Of a DNA stretch of 41,705 bases, positions 24,535-33,949 are shown piece after piece. The stretch comes from Alphaproteobacteria bacterium (GTDB lineage Bacteria > Pseudomonadota > Alphaproteobacteria > Sphingomonadales > Kordiimonadaceae): positions 1-41,705 of the forward strand of contig JAJFIS010000043.1 in assembly GCA_021774735.1 (NCBI GenBank), in the 5' to 3' direction. Numbering within the stretch: position 1 is the first letter of the stretch; each line of letters begins with the position of its first letter. The position numbers were made by a program, and so were the translations under genes. The notes under the pieces are model-generated. The model saw only the letters and a list, made by a program, of their open reading frames with translations. It was not told the DNA's origin and did not search any database.

Positions 24535-25416
24535 CTATTCGTCTTCAGTGTTTTTTTCAGGCTCTGAAACCGCAAGTAATTCAACGTCAAATACCAATGT
24601 TGATTTGGGCGGAATGGGGCCTGAACCACCATCACCATAGGCAAGGGATGATGGAATGGTAACTTCCCACTTGTCGCCAACTTTCATCAGCTGCAAAACT
24701 TCTGTCCAGCCCGGAATAACTTGGGTAACGCCAAAGTCGATCGGTTCTCCCCGTTTGATGCTGCTATCAAATTCATAGCCATTTATCAAACGTCCCGCGT
24801 AATGCACTTTCACCGTGGCATCGATGCTGGGGCTTTCCCCGCCATCAGGGCCTTTGGTTATAACCTTATATTGCACACCGCTTTCGGTCACGGTAATGCC
24901 GTCTTTGAGCGCATTATCCGCTAAATATTTGTCTTGTGCCGTGAACCATCGGTTCATCATCATTTCTTCGGTTTGAACCTCAATGAGCTCAACTTCAAAA
25001 ATCAAGGTGCTATTCGCCGGTATAGTTGGGGTATCTCGCTCACCGTAGGCTAACTCTGGCGGGATGGTAAGTTCCCACTTAGCGCCCTCACGCATCAATT
25101 GCAGGGCTTCGGTCCAACCAGCGATAACTTGGGTAACACCAAAGCTGGAAGGAGAACCACGCTCAACGCTGCTATCAAAAACGGAACCATCCAATAAGCG
25201 GCCCGTATAATGGACAACAACCAGATCTTCCGGTTTTGGCATGGTGCCAGTGCCTTCTGTTAAAACACGGTATTGAAGACCGCTCTCAGTGGTGATAGTT
25301 TCCGTTTCCACGGCATTTCCTTTATCTTGTTTACTTTCAGAATTATCGCCACAGGCAGCAATTGCCAGCGCTAAAAATAACGAAATACCTAATTTAAAAT
25401 AGTTCAGCGCTTTCAT
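24535..25416 (-). CDS. Lipoprotein with two tandem FKBP-type peptidyl-prolyl isomerase domains
   Basis: The start is ATG 25416, preceded by AGGAGG at a 4-base spacing; the longer frame to 25467 lacks support. The 293-residue protein has a lipoprotein signal (lipobox LAIAAC, cysteine about 22). Two FKBP domains follow, about 40-150 and 180-285. Each carries VxVHYxGRL, FDSS, a FGVTQVIxGWTE block and a terminal FDVEL/FEVEL strand. The repeat is plainly an internal duplication, with the linker between domains about 30 residues. The domains catalyse prolyl cis-trans isomerisation, so a periplasmic folding role is expected. Single-domain FkpA-like lipoproteins are the usual form. Confidence 0.88.
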   Translation of the reverse strand: MKALNYFKLGISLFLALAIAACGDNSESKQDKGNAVETETITTESGLQYRVLTEGTGTMPKPEDLVVVHYTGRLLDGSVFDSSVERGSPSSFGVTQVIAGWTEALQLMREGAKWELTIPPELAYGERDTPTIPANSTLIFEVELIEVQTEEMMMNRWFTAQDKYLADNALKDGITVTESGVQYKVITKGPDGGESPSIDATVKVHYAGRLINGYEFDSSIKRGEPIDFGVTQVIPGWTEVLQLMKVGDKWEVTIPSSLAYGDGGSGPIPPKSTLVFDVELLAVSEPEKNTEDE

Positions 25417-25511
25417 GAAGCCTCCTGATCCTGTAGTTTGAAGGCGCAAAGTAACCAACTGAAACATTGGCGCAAGTCAAAAGGGCTTTTTTATGCCCAA
25501 GTAGGATCATT

Positions 25512-25787
25512 ATGGCGCAAAAAGCAGATATTCATGCGGCTCTGAGCCATGCAATAAACCAAAGTTGCTCGGTCGCCCCCCGCGAAGTCGCGATTAGCTT
25601 GGCGGAAGAAGGGCAAGATTGGCGGCGCTTGCTGCCAGCGATTCGCCGTGTCGCCACCGAGATGGCCGCCGAGGGCGAACTTGTTTTCATCCGTAAGAAA
25701 AAAATCCATGACCCCGCAACGGTCAAAGGCGTATTCCGCTATCAGTCAACGGCAAAAGTGTCTCATGAGGATACATCAGATGGATAA
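25512..25787 (+). CDS. DUF3253 family protein
   Basis: This is a 91-residue protein from ATG 25512, with AGGA 5 bases upstream; the longer frame to 25467 overlaps the FKBP start and is unlikely. The pattern (APREVAISLAEEG.DWRRLLPAIRRV, then DPATVKGVFRY) fits DUF3253, a small winged-helix-like family of unknown function. It overlaps the Hpt gene by 8 bases, so the two are translationally coupled. Confidence 0.75.
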   Translation: MAQKADIHAALSHAINQSCSVAPREVAISLAEEGQDWRRLLPAIRRVATEMAAEGELVFIRKKKIHDPATVKGVFRYQSTAKVSHEDTSDG

Positions 25788-26121
25788 AGAATTTGATGAG
25801 GCGATATTAAATGCACTCTCAACAGAGGTCGGAGCGGAGGGCATAAGTTTAATAATTTCCATATTTGTTGAAGAATTAAGTGCGTATTTAGCCCATCTTG
25901 ATGCTGAGCCTGGCACCTATGACCTTCCTTTGATGGAAGTGGAATGCCACACGATGGTGTCGTCTGCCCGAACCGTAGGCATGCTGCATTTAGCCAATGT
26001 CAGTCGGCAAATGGAGATCCATGCCGCTAAGGGTGACATGCAAGCTTTTAGTGAAAATATAGATAGCTTGCGTGCCGCAGGCATTGCAGCCGCTAAAGTT
26101 TTAAGACACTATTTAAAATAA
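25780..26121 (+). CDS. Hpt-like (histidine phosphotransfer) domain protein
   Basis: This is a 113-residue all-helical protein starting at ATG 25780, inside the end of the DUF3253 gene. The central block ECHTMVSSARTVGMLHLA has the histidine and following Ser/Ala-Gly pattern of Hpt domains (HxLKGxAxxxG), where the histidine accepts a phosphate. The surroundings support a phosphorelay role but no partner kinase or receiver is adjacent. It converges on engB. Confidence 0.7.
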   Translation: MDKEFDEAILNALSTEVGAEGISLIISIFVEELSAYLAHLDAEPGTYDLPLMEVECHTMVSSARTVGMLHLANVSRQMEIHAAKGDMQAFSENIDSLRAAGIAAAKVLRHYLK

Positions 26122-26153
26122 GGGTAAAATAAAAATGGAATGCTAAGCGGCGC

Positions 26154-26804
26154 TTAATCAGCGGCAAGGGCAGCAATATCGGCGCGTAGCTCTTCAATGC
26201 CCCACCCCTTTTCGCTGCTGGTTGCAAGGACCAGCGGAAAACAGGCTACATATTTGCGGATTTCAGCATTGGTTTTCTCGAGCATTTTTGCCCGCTCAGC
26301 CACTTTCAATTTATCCAGTTTGGTGAGAATAATCTGGTAGCTAACCGCCGCTACATCCAGCATTTTCATCACTTCGCGGTCATTGTCTTTTATGCCGTGG
26401 CGGGCATCAATTAACAATAATACCCGGCGCAGGCTCGCCCTACCTTTCAAGTAAGTCAGCACCAGCTCGGTCCATGCAGCAACTTGCGTCTTAGACACTT
26501 TGGCATAGCCATAGCCGGGCAGGTCCACCATATAGAGTGGCAAGTTCATCTGCTGGCCAAGGGTGAAATAATTCAGCTCCTGCGTTCGCCCGGGCGTGTT
26601 GGAGGTGCGCGCTAAGGTCTTGCGGCCTGTGAGCGCATTCACCAGCGAGCTTTTGCCCACATTAGAGCGCCCCGCGAAAGCAATTTCAATCCGATCAGCC
26701 TTAGGCAAGCCATCAAGAGCTACAGCACCCTTCACAAAATCCACCTGACCGGCAAATAAGCGCCGGCCAGTATCTATGATTTCTTCTGAGCGCTCATCGG
26801 CCAT
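26154..26804 (-). CDS. engB: Ribosome-biogenesis GTPase EngB (YihA/YsxC)
   Basis: This is a 216-residue Ras-like GTPase of the TrmE-Era-EngA family. It has the P-loop GRSNVGKSSLVNAL (G1), TPGRTQ (G2), DLPGYG (G3), TKLDK (G4) and ATSSEKG (G5), all intact. EngB is needed for late assembly of the 50S subunit. Its ATG overlaps the yidC stop by one base (TAATG), so it is translated in the same operon. In many alphaproteobacteria argB follows; here a convergent Hpt gene is found instead. Confidence 0.95.
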   Translation of the reverse strand: MADERSEEIIDTGRRLFAGQVDFVKGAVALDGLPKADRIEIAFAGRSNVGKSSLVNALTGRKTLARTSNTPGRTQELNYFTLGQQMNLPLYMVDLPGYGYAKVSKTQVAAWTELVLTYLKGRASLRRVLLLIDARHGIKDNDREVMKMLDVAAVSYQIILTKLDKLKVAERAKMLEKTNAEIRKYVACFPLVLATSSEKGWGIEELRADIAALAAD

Positions 26805-28549
26805 TATTTAGCGTCTTTTACGTCTTCATTAATGGAAACACCTTCACGGCGCATAATCACCCATTGCTGCGCGATCGACAGCAAGTTGTTCCATGTCCAA
26901 TAGATCACCAATCCAGCGGCAAAGTTACCTAAAATAAAGGTGAAAATAACCGGCAGCCATTTCATCACCGCTTGCTGGGTAGGGTCCCCTGACTGGGGGT
27001 TCAGCTTTTGCTGCAACCACATAGACAGCCCCATCAAGATCGGCCAAATACCAATGGCAATAAAGCTTGGTGGGTCGAAAGGTAATAACCCAAACAAGTT
27101 GAAAGGCGTTAGCGGGTCCCGCGCACTCAGATCTTGAATCCAACCAAAGAAGGGCTGATGCCGCATCTCAATGGTAACAAATAGCACTTTATAAAGCGCG
27201 AAGAACACCGGTATCTGGGCGAATATCGGCAAACACCCCATGACTGGATTAACATTTTCTTTCTTATAGAGCGCCATGGTTTCTTGCTGGAGCTTTTGTT
27301 TGTCGTCTTTATAGCGTTCCTGCAATTTCTTCATTTTAGGGCCGACTTTTTTCATCCGGCTCATGGAGCGGTAACCCTTGTTAGCAATCGGGAACATGAT
27401 CAATTTAATCACAATGGTCAGTAGAAGAATGGCGACACCAAAGTTACCGGTAAGGCCGTAAAGATAGTCGAGCCCTTTAAAGATCGGCCTAGTCAAGAAA
27501 TGGAACCAACCCCAATCGACAGCTTTGTGAAAATCGGTAATGTTATATTTGGTCTCATAGTGATCAAGCGCTTTAACAATCTTGGCACCTGCATACATAC
27601 GGCTTGTCTGGTGTGCGCTTGTGCCTGCGGGTACCGCAATGGCCTGGTCAATATAGTTAACCTGGTGGTTCACCTTGGCCGATGTTGAGCGTATATAATT
27701 AGCTCTGCGAACAGGCTTGCTTTGGTCAGGGATCAGTGCCGTCATCCAATATTTGTCGGTGATGCCAAGCCACCCTGTGCTGTTATCAAAGGCTAGATTT
27801 CCATCCTCCATGTCACCGTAGGTGGCTTCGTTCAGAATGCCGTCCATCACGCCAACTAGGCCTTCATGCAAGATAAACATACCGCTGGTCTCAGGCAGCC
27901 CGTCACGGCGAATAACACCGTAGGGCGTAAGCGAAATATCAGTGCCGCTACCGTTGGTTACGCCTTGTTCCACTGTAAACATAAATTGTTCATCGACAGA
28001 TATGGTGGTGGCAAAAACAAGCCCGGCTGGGTTGGTCCAACTGAAGGTCACTGGCTGCGAAGGGGTTAGAACTTCACGGTCTGCGCTCCAGACAGTATTG
28101 TCATTGGGCATGCTATCCCGGTCAACCGAGGTCCAGCCAAAACGGCTATAATAAGCATCCACAGTGCCTTTGGGGGTAAACAAACGGATATTTTCAGCGT
28201 CATCGTCAATGCTGGTCTTATGGTTGACCATGCTAAGATCATCAAACAACAAACCGCGAAGATTGATCGAACCGACAAGCTCTGGGGTTTCAATGAAAAC
28301 CCGCGAAGACACTGTTAATTGTTCTTCAATAGTAGTGCTACTGCTTACAGTAGGTAAATCAACATCAAGGCCATCGCTGCCCGCTAATGAGCTGCCATCT
28401 GCCTCAACCGCATCAGGGATATCACTATCCGGCGCGGCTTGCTCGGCCGTTACCTGCGGCACCACTTCCTGTGGGAAGAAATAGCTGTAGCCAAAGACCA
28501 CCAGCATCGACAGTACAATCGCCAAGATAAAGTTATTTTGTTCGCCCAT
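26804..28549 (-). CDS. yidC: Membrane protein insertase YidC
   Basis: This is a 581-residue protein with one N-terminal helix (6-25), a large periplasmic beta domain (about 60-345) and the C-terminal insertase domain with five helices (GNFGVAILLLTIVIKLIMFP, NPVMGCLPIFAQIPVFFALYKVL, then a further pair). The hydrophilic groove arginine fits in the usual place. It inserts inner-membrane proteins, with or without SecYEG. It lies in the standard rpmH-rnpA-yidD-yidC order. Confidence 0.96.
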   Translation of the reverse strand: MGEQNNFILAIVLSMLVVFGYSYFFPQEVVPQVTAEQAAPDSDIPDAVEADGSSLAGSDGLDVDLPTVSSSTTIEEQLTVSSRVFIETPELVGSINLRGLLFDDLSMVNHKTSIDDDAENIRLFTPKGTVDAYYSRFGWTSVDRDSMPNDNTVWSADREVLTPSQPVTFSWTNPAGLVFATTISVDEQFMFTVEQGVTNGSGTDISLTPYGVIRRDGLPETSGMFILHEGLVGVMDGILNEATYGDMEDGNLAFDNSTGWLGITDKYWMTALIPDQSKPVRRANYIRSTSAKVNHQVNYIDQAIAVPAGTSAHQTSRMYAGAKIVKALDHYETKYNITDFHKAVDWGWFHFLTRPIFKGLDYLYGLTGNFGVAILLLTIVIKLIMFPIANKGYRSMSRMKKVGPKMKKLQERYKDDKQKLQQETMALYKKENVNPVMGCLPIFAQIPVFFALYKVLFVTIEMRHQPFFGWIQDLSARDPLTPFNLFGLLPFDPPSFIAIGIWPILMGLSMWLQQKLNPQSGDPTQQAVMKWLPVIFTFILGNFAAGLVIYWTWNNLLSIAQQWVIMRREGVSINEDVKDAK

Positions 28550-28605
28550 TTTCGCATCACCCCTATGGCTTATTTCATAAGCCTGTGTTGTACTTTTAAT
28601 CGTCG

Positions 28606-28878
28606 TTACTCTTTGTCGCTCTGCTCATTATGCTCATCCGAACAGTTATGGTCACCACATGGCACCGGGTCATGACCCAATCCACCCCATGGATGACAGC
28701 GACCAATGCGCTTTATTGCCAGCCAACCGCCCTTAAGTCCACCATGGATTTTCAGCGCTTCAATTGCATAGGCGCTACAGCTTGGTGTGTAACGGCAATT
28801 GGGGCCGAGGAGCGGAGAAATCAAGAGCTGATAGCCGCGAAATAGTATTTTTAATGCCCAAGCAAGTGGTGACATCAT
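28606..28878 (-). CDS. yidD: Membrane protein insertion efficiency factor YidD
   Basis: This is a 90-residue protein with the YidD signature: [16 protein letters not shown], then [11 protein letters not shown] and GRCHPW. It assists YidC-dependent insertion at the membrane. The ATG overlaps the rnpA stop codon (ATGA), so initiation is coupled; a second ATG follows directly. The C-terminal tail is acidic and variable. Confidence 0.95.
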   Translation of the reverse strand: MMSPLAWALKILFRGYQLLISPLLGPNCRYTPSCSAYAIEALKIHGGLKGGWLAIKRIGRCHPWGGLGHDPVPCGDHNCSDEHNEQSDKE

Positions 28879-29297
28879 CCGGCCCCTTGGCTTGATTCAC
28901 GCTTTTTATGCTTATTATTACTTTTTGGAGCAAGGTCCGCGCCGCTCTGTAACTTGCGAATCGCCCATTTCATATCGGTTAACAATTTCTCAAAGGGATA
29001 ATTATGCGCCGTTTCCCGGCCTATGATCACATAAGTCCAACCCATGGGGGCGTCACTTGAGATAACCGAGCGGGCAATTTCGCGCAGGCGGCGCTTTACC
29101 CGGTTGCGAACAACCGCATTACCAACCTTTTTTGATGCTGTATACCCAACCCGCGATGGTGCGGTATTCTTCTGATTGTCTGGCATGGCTTGCAAAATAA
29201 AAGCTGGCGTTACCCACCGCCTTCCCCCACGAGAAAGCCTGAGGAAATCACGACGTTTTTTAAGCGTTACCAATGTGTTAGTGCCAGTTTCAGTCAT
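28875..29297 (-). CDS. rnpA: Ribonuclease P protein component
   Basis: This is a 140-residue basic protein with the conserved block [18 protein letters not shown] and an N-terminal LKKRRDF. It binds the RNase P RNA and aids 5' maturation of tRNAs. It lies 105 bases downstream of rpmH and overlaps yidD by 4 bases. Confidence 0.95.
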   Translation of the reverse strand: MTETGTNTLVTLKKRRDFLRLSRGGRRWVTPAFILQAMPDNQKNTAPSRVGYTASKKVGNAVVRNRVKRRLREIARSVISSDAPMGWTYVIIGRETAHNYPFEKLLTDMKWAIRKLQSGADLAPKSNNKHKKRESSQGAG

Positions 29298-29402
29298 ATT
29301 ACCAATGGTTCTTCACTACACAGAAAGAAAGCCGACCGAGGGTATTCGGCCGGCTATTCAAAATGCTATTTTGTCGCCGCACTTATGGGTGCAGCAGCGG
29401 CC

Positions 29403-29537
29403 TTAAGCCGACAAATTTTTCCGGCCCCGGGCACGGCGAGCATTAATGATCTTACGACCCGCTGCTGTTGCCATGCGGCTGCGGAAACCATGACGGCGCT
29501 TGCGCACTATTACACTTGGTTGAAAAGTCCGTTTCAC
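29403..29537 (-). CDS. rpmH: Ribosomal protein bL34
   Basis: This 44-residue protein is highly basic and matches bL34: it begins VKRTFQPS, has [13 protein letters not shown] in the middle and ends RGRKNLSA. It starts with GTG rather than ATG; GGAG lies 8 bases upstream and an out-of-frame ATG is nearby. It heads the rpmH-rnpA-yidD-yidC-engB cluster, and the 216 bases before the divergent histidine kinase gene should hold its promoter. Confidence 0.93.
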   Translation of the reverse strand: MKRTFQPSVIVRKRRHGFRSRMATAAGRKIINARRARGRKNLSA

Positions 29538-29753
29538 GGGCCATACTCCACTCTTCTCAGCCACTATGGCCAAGGTTTAAATTGCGAAGGCGGTATATAA
29601 CGAGGCACGTGGGCCAAGTCAACAGCTGCATTCATATCACAAAGCATAATTATTGTTTGCCAAAATAAAACACTGGTAAGCATGATATGAACCAGTACAT
29701 TATAAGGTGAATAGGCAAGTAAAGTACTACTTGCTTTGATATAAGGGTTAATA

Positions 29754-31145
29754 ATGCCAGATCGCTACCGATCCATCAGCGTCAGTCTTCGCAGCCGTTT
29801 GCTATTGCTCACGATGCTATATGTATTGATGGTCGCCTCAATGATCTATATTCCCTCTCTGGCTAATTTCCGCCAAGGCTTTTTAGAGGAACGCTTATCT
29901 GCGGCACAAATTGCGGCGCTTGCACTGGAAGAAGCCCCCAATAATATTATCTCGTCTGAGCTTGAGGCTAACCTGCTGGAAGCGGCAGGGGTCATGACCA
30001 TTATCATGCGACGGCAAGACAAAAGCCTTTTACTTGGTTTCGATAATCTTACGGAAAAAGTTGATGCTGACTATGACCTGCGTAGTCCACTTTTGAAAGA
30101 TCTGATAGCAGATGCTTTTTCTGTCTTAGATAGTGAAGGATTTCGAATAATCAGAGTGGTGGGGAAACCCATAGATGCAAACACGCGCTATGTGGAAATT
30201 TCTCTAAGTGAAAAAATATTATTCACCGAAATGCAAGCCTACTCCAACAATATGATGCTGCTCGCCATCACAATATCCATTTTTTCTGGTGTGCTGGTCT
30301 ATATGACCCTTCATTGGTTCTTGGTGCGGCCCATGCGTCGAATTAAGAATAGTATAACAGCATTTCGCCAGCGCCCTGAAGACCCGGGTCGCGCTATTAA
30401 ACCCAGCAGACGCCGAGATGAAATTGGCGTGGTCGAACGTGAGCTTGGTCGCATGCAGGAAGAATTACGCCATGCACTAAATCACCGGAACCGTTTAGCC
30501 CAGTTAGGTGAGGCCGTATCCAAAATTAATCATGATTTGCGTAATATCTTAGCGACCGCTCAATTATCATCTGATGTCCTATCGCGGATAAAAGACCCTC
30601 GCGTTGCCAAAACATCAACGCGTTTAATGTCAGCAATTGACCGGGCAATCTCACTTTGTGAGCGTACGCTCAAGCATGGCCGCTGTGATGAACCCGACCC
30701 CATCAAGGCAGAACAACCTATATTCACCCTTGTTGATGATGTGATGGTTTCTCTGGGGTTAGAACACGGGTCGATCACTTTCCATAATGAAGTACCGCAA
30801 AATTTAACGGCCTTTGCCGACAGTGACCAACTATTCCGCGTTATCTTAAACTTGGCCCGCAATGCCCAGCTAGCCCAGCCAGATGGTGGCTCAATAACTG
30901 TTCATGCAGAAGCTGAGCCTGACGGCGGCCCTGTTCATATATGCTTGAAAGACACAGGCCCCGGCTTGCCAGAGGAAGCGCGCGAAAATCTGTTCAAACC
31001 CTTCGTGAGCGCCGCCAGCCCTGGCGGCTCCGGGCTTGGCCTAGCCATTGCCCGAGAAATATGCGAGGCCCACGGCGGGCGCTTAGAACTGGAATATACT
31101 AGCGCTAAGGGCACCAGCTTTATTATCTGTCTACCAAGCCAATAG
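29754..31145 (+). CDS. Membrane sensor histidine kinase
   Basis: This is a 463-residue protein with membrane helices at about 12-35 and 165-189 flanking a 130-residue periplasmic sensor. A HAMP segment follows. The dimerisation domain holds the phosphorylated His260 in KINHDLRN. The ATPase domain (about 345-463) has the N box (LNLARNAQ), DTGPGLP and GGSGLGLAI. No response regulator gene is adjacent, so it is an orphan kinase here. AGGG lies 6 bases before the ATG, and the 3' end is only 7 bases from the convergent ggt stop. Confidence 0.9.
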   Translation: MPDRYRSISVSLRSRLLLLTMLYVLMVASMIYIPSLANFRQGFLEERLSAAQIAALALEEAPNNIISSELEANLLEAAGVMTIIMRRQDKSLLLGFDNLTEKVDADYDLRSPLLKDLIADAFSVLDSEGFRIIRVVGKPIDANTRYVEISLSEKILFTEMQAYSNNMMLLAITISIFSGVLVYMTLHWFLVRPMRRIKNSITAFRQRPEDPGRAIKPSRRRDEIGVVERELGRMQEELRHALNHRNRLAQLGEAVSKINHDLRNILATAQLSSDVLSRIKDPRVAKTSTRLMSAIDRAISLCERTLKHGRCDEPDPIKAEQPIFTLVDDVMVSLGLEHGSITFHNEVPQNLTAFADSDQLFRVILNLARNAQLAQPDGGSITVHAEAEPDGGPVHICLKDTGPGLPEEARENLFKPFVSAASPGGSGLGLAIAREICEAHGGRLELEYTSAKGTSFIICLPSQ

Positions 31146-31152
31146 AAGCGGC

Positions 31153-32889
31153 TCAGTCAACGGCCACCACGCCTTCGCGCCTTGGGTCCGCGCCACCTGT
31201 GATCCAGAGCTCTGAACCATCTCGGTGAATAATTAAGCCGTGAATACCACTGTTCAACGTTTTAATTCGGACCTGCGTGTGACCTAGTCGGCCTAAAGCT
31301 GCTTGCAGCGCCTCAAGCCCATGGCCACTTTCAAGCTCCATTACACCGGCTTTATTAACCATATTAGGTAAGTTGATCGCGGCTTGAATGTCCAAATCCC
31401 AATCGACCACTCCAATAATAGCCTTGGCAACATAGCTAATGATGCGGCTACCCCCCGGGCTGCCAATGGCCATTTTTAAATTGCCTTGGCCGTCAAGCAC
31501 CAAAAAGGGTGACATGCTAGATCGTGGGCGTTTGCCACCTTCCACCCGGTTGGCAATCGCTTTACCGTCGCGCTCCGCCATGAAGGAGAAATCCGTCAGC
31601 TCATTATTAAGCAAGAACCCACCGGACATTAAAAAGCTGCCAAAAGCCGCTTGAACTGTCGCCGTAAAGCTAACCGCATTGCCCCACTGGTCCCGAATGA
31701 CCATATGACTAGTGCTGGGATAGTCATAGCCCATATTGGCTGCAAGTTTATCATTAGCTTTAGGCGGTGACCCTGCCGCCACGTTAAGCGCGGCTTGGCT
31801 CGGGTCAATAAGGCTTGCGCGGTTTTTAAGGTACGCCGGGTCGATCAAACCCTCAGTGGGTACATCCACAAAGTCTGGATCAGCCAAATATAGCTCCCGA
31901 TCAGCGTAAGCGAGCTTGCTGGCTTCGGCGAACAGATGCACTGAATTTGCGCTTTGAACGCCTGTCGCTTTCAAATCGAAGCCTTCCAATGTGCCCAGAA
32001 TGGCTAAAACCGTTGTGGCACCCGATGATGGTGGCCCCATACTGCAAAGGTTGAGAGTGCGGTATTTACCACATACGGGCGCGCGGCTAATCATGCGGTA
32101 GTCGCTCAGGTCTTTCAGGGTCATGGTGCTTGGGCTTAGTGCCGCGTGGGTTACCACTTTGATAATATTATCGGCGATAGGCCCTCTATAAAAAGCATCA
32201 GCCCCCTCAGCGGCAAGAACTTTAAGGGTCGCAGCATAGTCAGAGTTTTTCAGCAGGTGTCCAACAGGCCAAGCAGCACCAACGGCGTCGAAGAAATAAT
32301 GGCGCGACGCACCCAAGTCATCTAATTTGACCCCAGCTCGCACAATGCCTTTGCTATATAAATCCAATAAATAATGCAGCCGAGGTGACACTTTAAACCC
32401 ATCACTGGCAAGGCGAATTGCGGGTTCAAATAATGTCCCCCATGGTAACTTGCCATGTTTTTTGTGGGTTTCTTCAAACAAGCGCATCATGCCCGGCACC
32501 CCAACAGGGCGGCCACCAAAAGCCGCTTCCGCGAAGCCCATTGATTTGCCATCAGCCCTAATGAAAGCATCACTTTTCATCGCGCTTGGCGCAGTTTCGC
32601 GGCCATCATAAGCATTAACAATTTTCGATGCTCCGTCGAAATGCATCAAGAAACCCCCGCCGCCAATGCCCGATGATTGTGGCTCCACGAGGGAAAGCAC
32701 AAGCTCAGCTGCAATGGCCGCATCCACCGCACTGCCACCCTTGCGTAACATTTCTATCCCCGCTGCTGTGGCATGGGGGTTGGCGGTTGCCACCAATTGC
32801 TTTTCACCGCGAACAGCATCAGCGGCAGACCCACTTATAGGAGCCAACAACAATAGAACAATTAAACTTAAAACTTGGCGCAACGACAT
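31153..32889 (-). CDS. ggt: Gamma-glutamyltransferase
   Basis: I use ATG 32889 because AAGGAG lies 9 bases upstream; the ATG at 32898 directly abuts that site. The 578-residue protein has a signal peptide (LSLIVLLLLAPISGSAADA), so it is exported. The N-terminal part carries AAGIEMLRKGGSAVDAAIAA and GIGGGGFL; the autoprocessing nucleophile is the Thr of STSHMVI, followed by AAFGS. It transfers the gamma-glutamyl group of glutathione or hydrolyses it in the periplasm. A single precursor is expected to self-cleave into two chains. Confidence 0.93.
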   Translation of the reverse strand: MSLRQVLSLIVLLLLAPISGSAADAVRGEKQLVATANPHATAAGIEMLRKGGSAVDAAIAAELVLSLVEPQSSGIGGGGFLMHFDGASKIVNAYDGRETAPSAMKSDAFIRADGKSMGFAEAAFGGRPVGVPGMMRLFEETHKKHGKLPWGTLFEPAIRLASDGFKVSPRLHYLLDLYSKGIVRAGVKLDDLGASRHYFFDAVGAAWPVGHLLKNSDYAATLKVLAAEGADAFYRGPIADNIIKVVTHAALSPSTMTLKDLSDYRMISRAPVCGKYRTLNLCSMGPPSSGATTVLAILGTLEGFDLKATGVQSANSVHLFAEASKLAYADRELYLADPDFVDVPTEGLIDPAYLKNRASLIDPSQAALNVAAGSPPKANDKLAANMGYDYPSTSHMVIRDQWGNAVSFTATVQAAFGSFLMSGGFLLNNELTDFSFMAERDGKAIANRVEGGKRPRSSMSPFLVLDGQGNLKMAIGSPGGSRIISYVAKAIIGVVDWDLDIQAAINLPNMVNKAGVMELESGHGLEALQAALGRLGHTQVRIKTLNSGIHGLIIHRDGSELWITGGADPRREGVVAVD

Positions 32890-33031
32890 GGAGTGCATCT
32901 CCTTAATTTATGAACCCGGATCGGGATTTGTTTGGGGCATTGTAACCATCGCACGGTAAAATAAAAGCCCCGTTGACCGTCTCGCTTGATAGCACTAGAT
33001 TTGTCACCTAGTATGATTAAGGAGCAATGAG

Positions 33032-33943
33032 TTGAAAATAAGGGCAAAAGCTGGACCGAACAATAGCTTGTGTGATGTAAGCGGCCTTAAAGTTGGCCAT
33101 GCAAGGGATACAGCCGTGCGCACAGGGGTTACGGTTATAATACCAGATGCCCCGGTGATAATGGCGGTGGATGTTCGCGGTGGTGGCCCTGGTACCCGCG
33201 ATACCGATGCCTGTTCGCCGGAAAATTTTGTCACAGATTTTCACGGGCTTGTTCTATCCGGCGGTTCCGTTTTTGGTCTTGGCGCTGCGGACAGGATCGC
33301 TTTAATGTTAAGCGAAGCGGGTATAGGGATACAGCTTAAACCCCGCGCGGTGCCGGTGGTGCCTTCCGCCATTCTGTATGACCTTGCCAATGGCGGCGAT
33401 AAAAACTGGGGAGAAAGCCCGCCTTACGGCGACCTAGCCCGTGAAGCGATGACAAACTTATGTATAGACCCCGCGCGTGGATCTGTCGGTGCTGGCACTG
33501 GCGCAACGGCAGGTGACCGACCGGGCGGTGTTGGCATGGCGAGCCTATGCCTTGACGATGGCTTGATGGTCGCAGCCCTTATTATTGTTAATAGCTTTGG
33601 CCTGCCCCGCGCTGAAGCTGGGGGACCGGACCTAGCGCCCGGAGAAATTGATCTGCCTAAGCTCGGCCTCGTCGGTACCAACACCACCATCGGCTTGATC
33701 GCCACCAATTTGACCCTTGATAAAGCGCAGGCCAAGCGCCTTGCCATGATGGCACAGGATGGCCTCGCCCAGACCCTGCGGCCCATCCACACGCCTTTCG
33801 ACGGGGATACAATCTTTGCCATGGCTTTAAGGCAAATGCCTATGGCTGAACCGGCGGCCTCCACCATGGCGGTAGCGGGTACCCTTGCGGCGGACTGTGT
33901 GGCGATGGCGGTGAAGGATGCCCTGGCGAGCGCTGTCAAGTAA
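33032..33943 (+). CDS. P1 family (S58) peptidase-like protein
   Basis: This is a 303-residue protein starting at TTG 33032, with AAGGAG 7 bases upstream; a nearby ATG at 33027 runs into a stop. It carries the DmpA/OAT-fold signature: VGHARD near the start, VLSGGSVFGLGAAD, then VGAGTGATAG around residue 155, and VGTNTTIGLIATN (the region of the autoproteolysis site). The family includes DmpA- and BapA-type aminopeptidases that self-process. The specificity is not readable. It lies divergent from ggt and could process products of glutathione breakdown. Confidence 0.85.
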   Translation: MKIRAKAGPNNSLCDVSGLKVGHARDTAVRTGVTVIIPDAPVIMAVDVRGGGPGTRDTDACSPENFVTDFHGLVLSGGSVFGLGAADRIALMLSEAGIGIQLKPRAVPVVPSAILYDLANGGDKNWGESPPYGDLAREAMTNLCIDPARGSVGAGTGATAGDRPGGVGMASLCLDDGLMVAALIIVNSFGLPRAEAGGPDLAPGEIDLPKLGLVGTNTTIGLIATNLTLDKAQAKRLAMMAQDGLAQTLRPIHTPFDGDTIFAMALRQMPMAEPAASTMAVAGTLAADCVAMAVKDALASAVK

Positions 33944-33949
33944 CGCTAC

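Noticed and set aside
26122-26153. TAAGCGGCGCTTA palindrome between Hpt and engB genes as a terminator
   Set aside because: The stem is only four pairs once a loop is allowed and no T-run follows.
33424-33939. 171-aa minus-strand frame opposite the P1 peptidase
   Set aside because: It is the complement of a conserved Gly/Ala-rich coding region, which commonly leaves long antisense frames.
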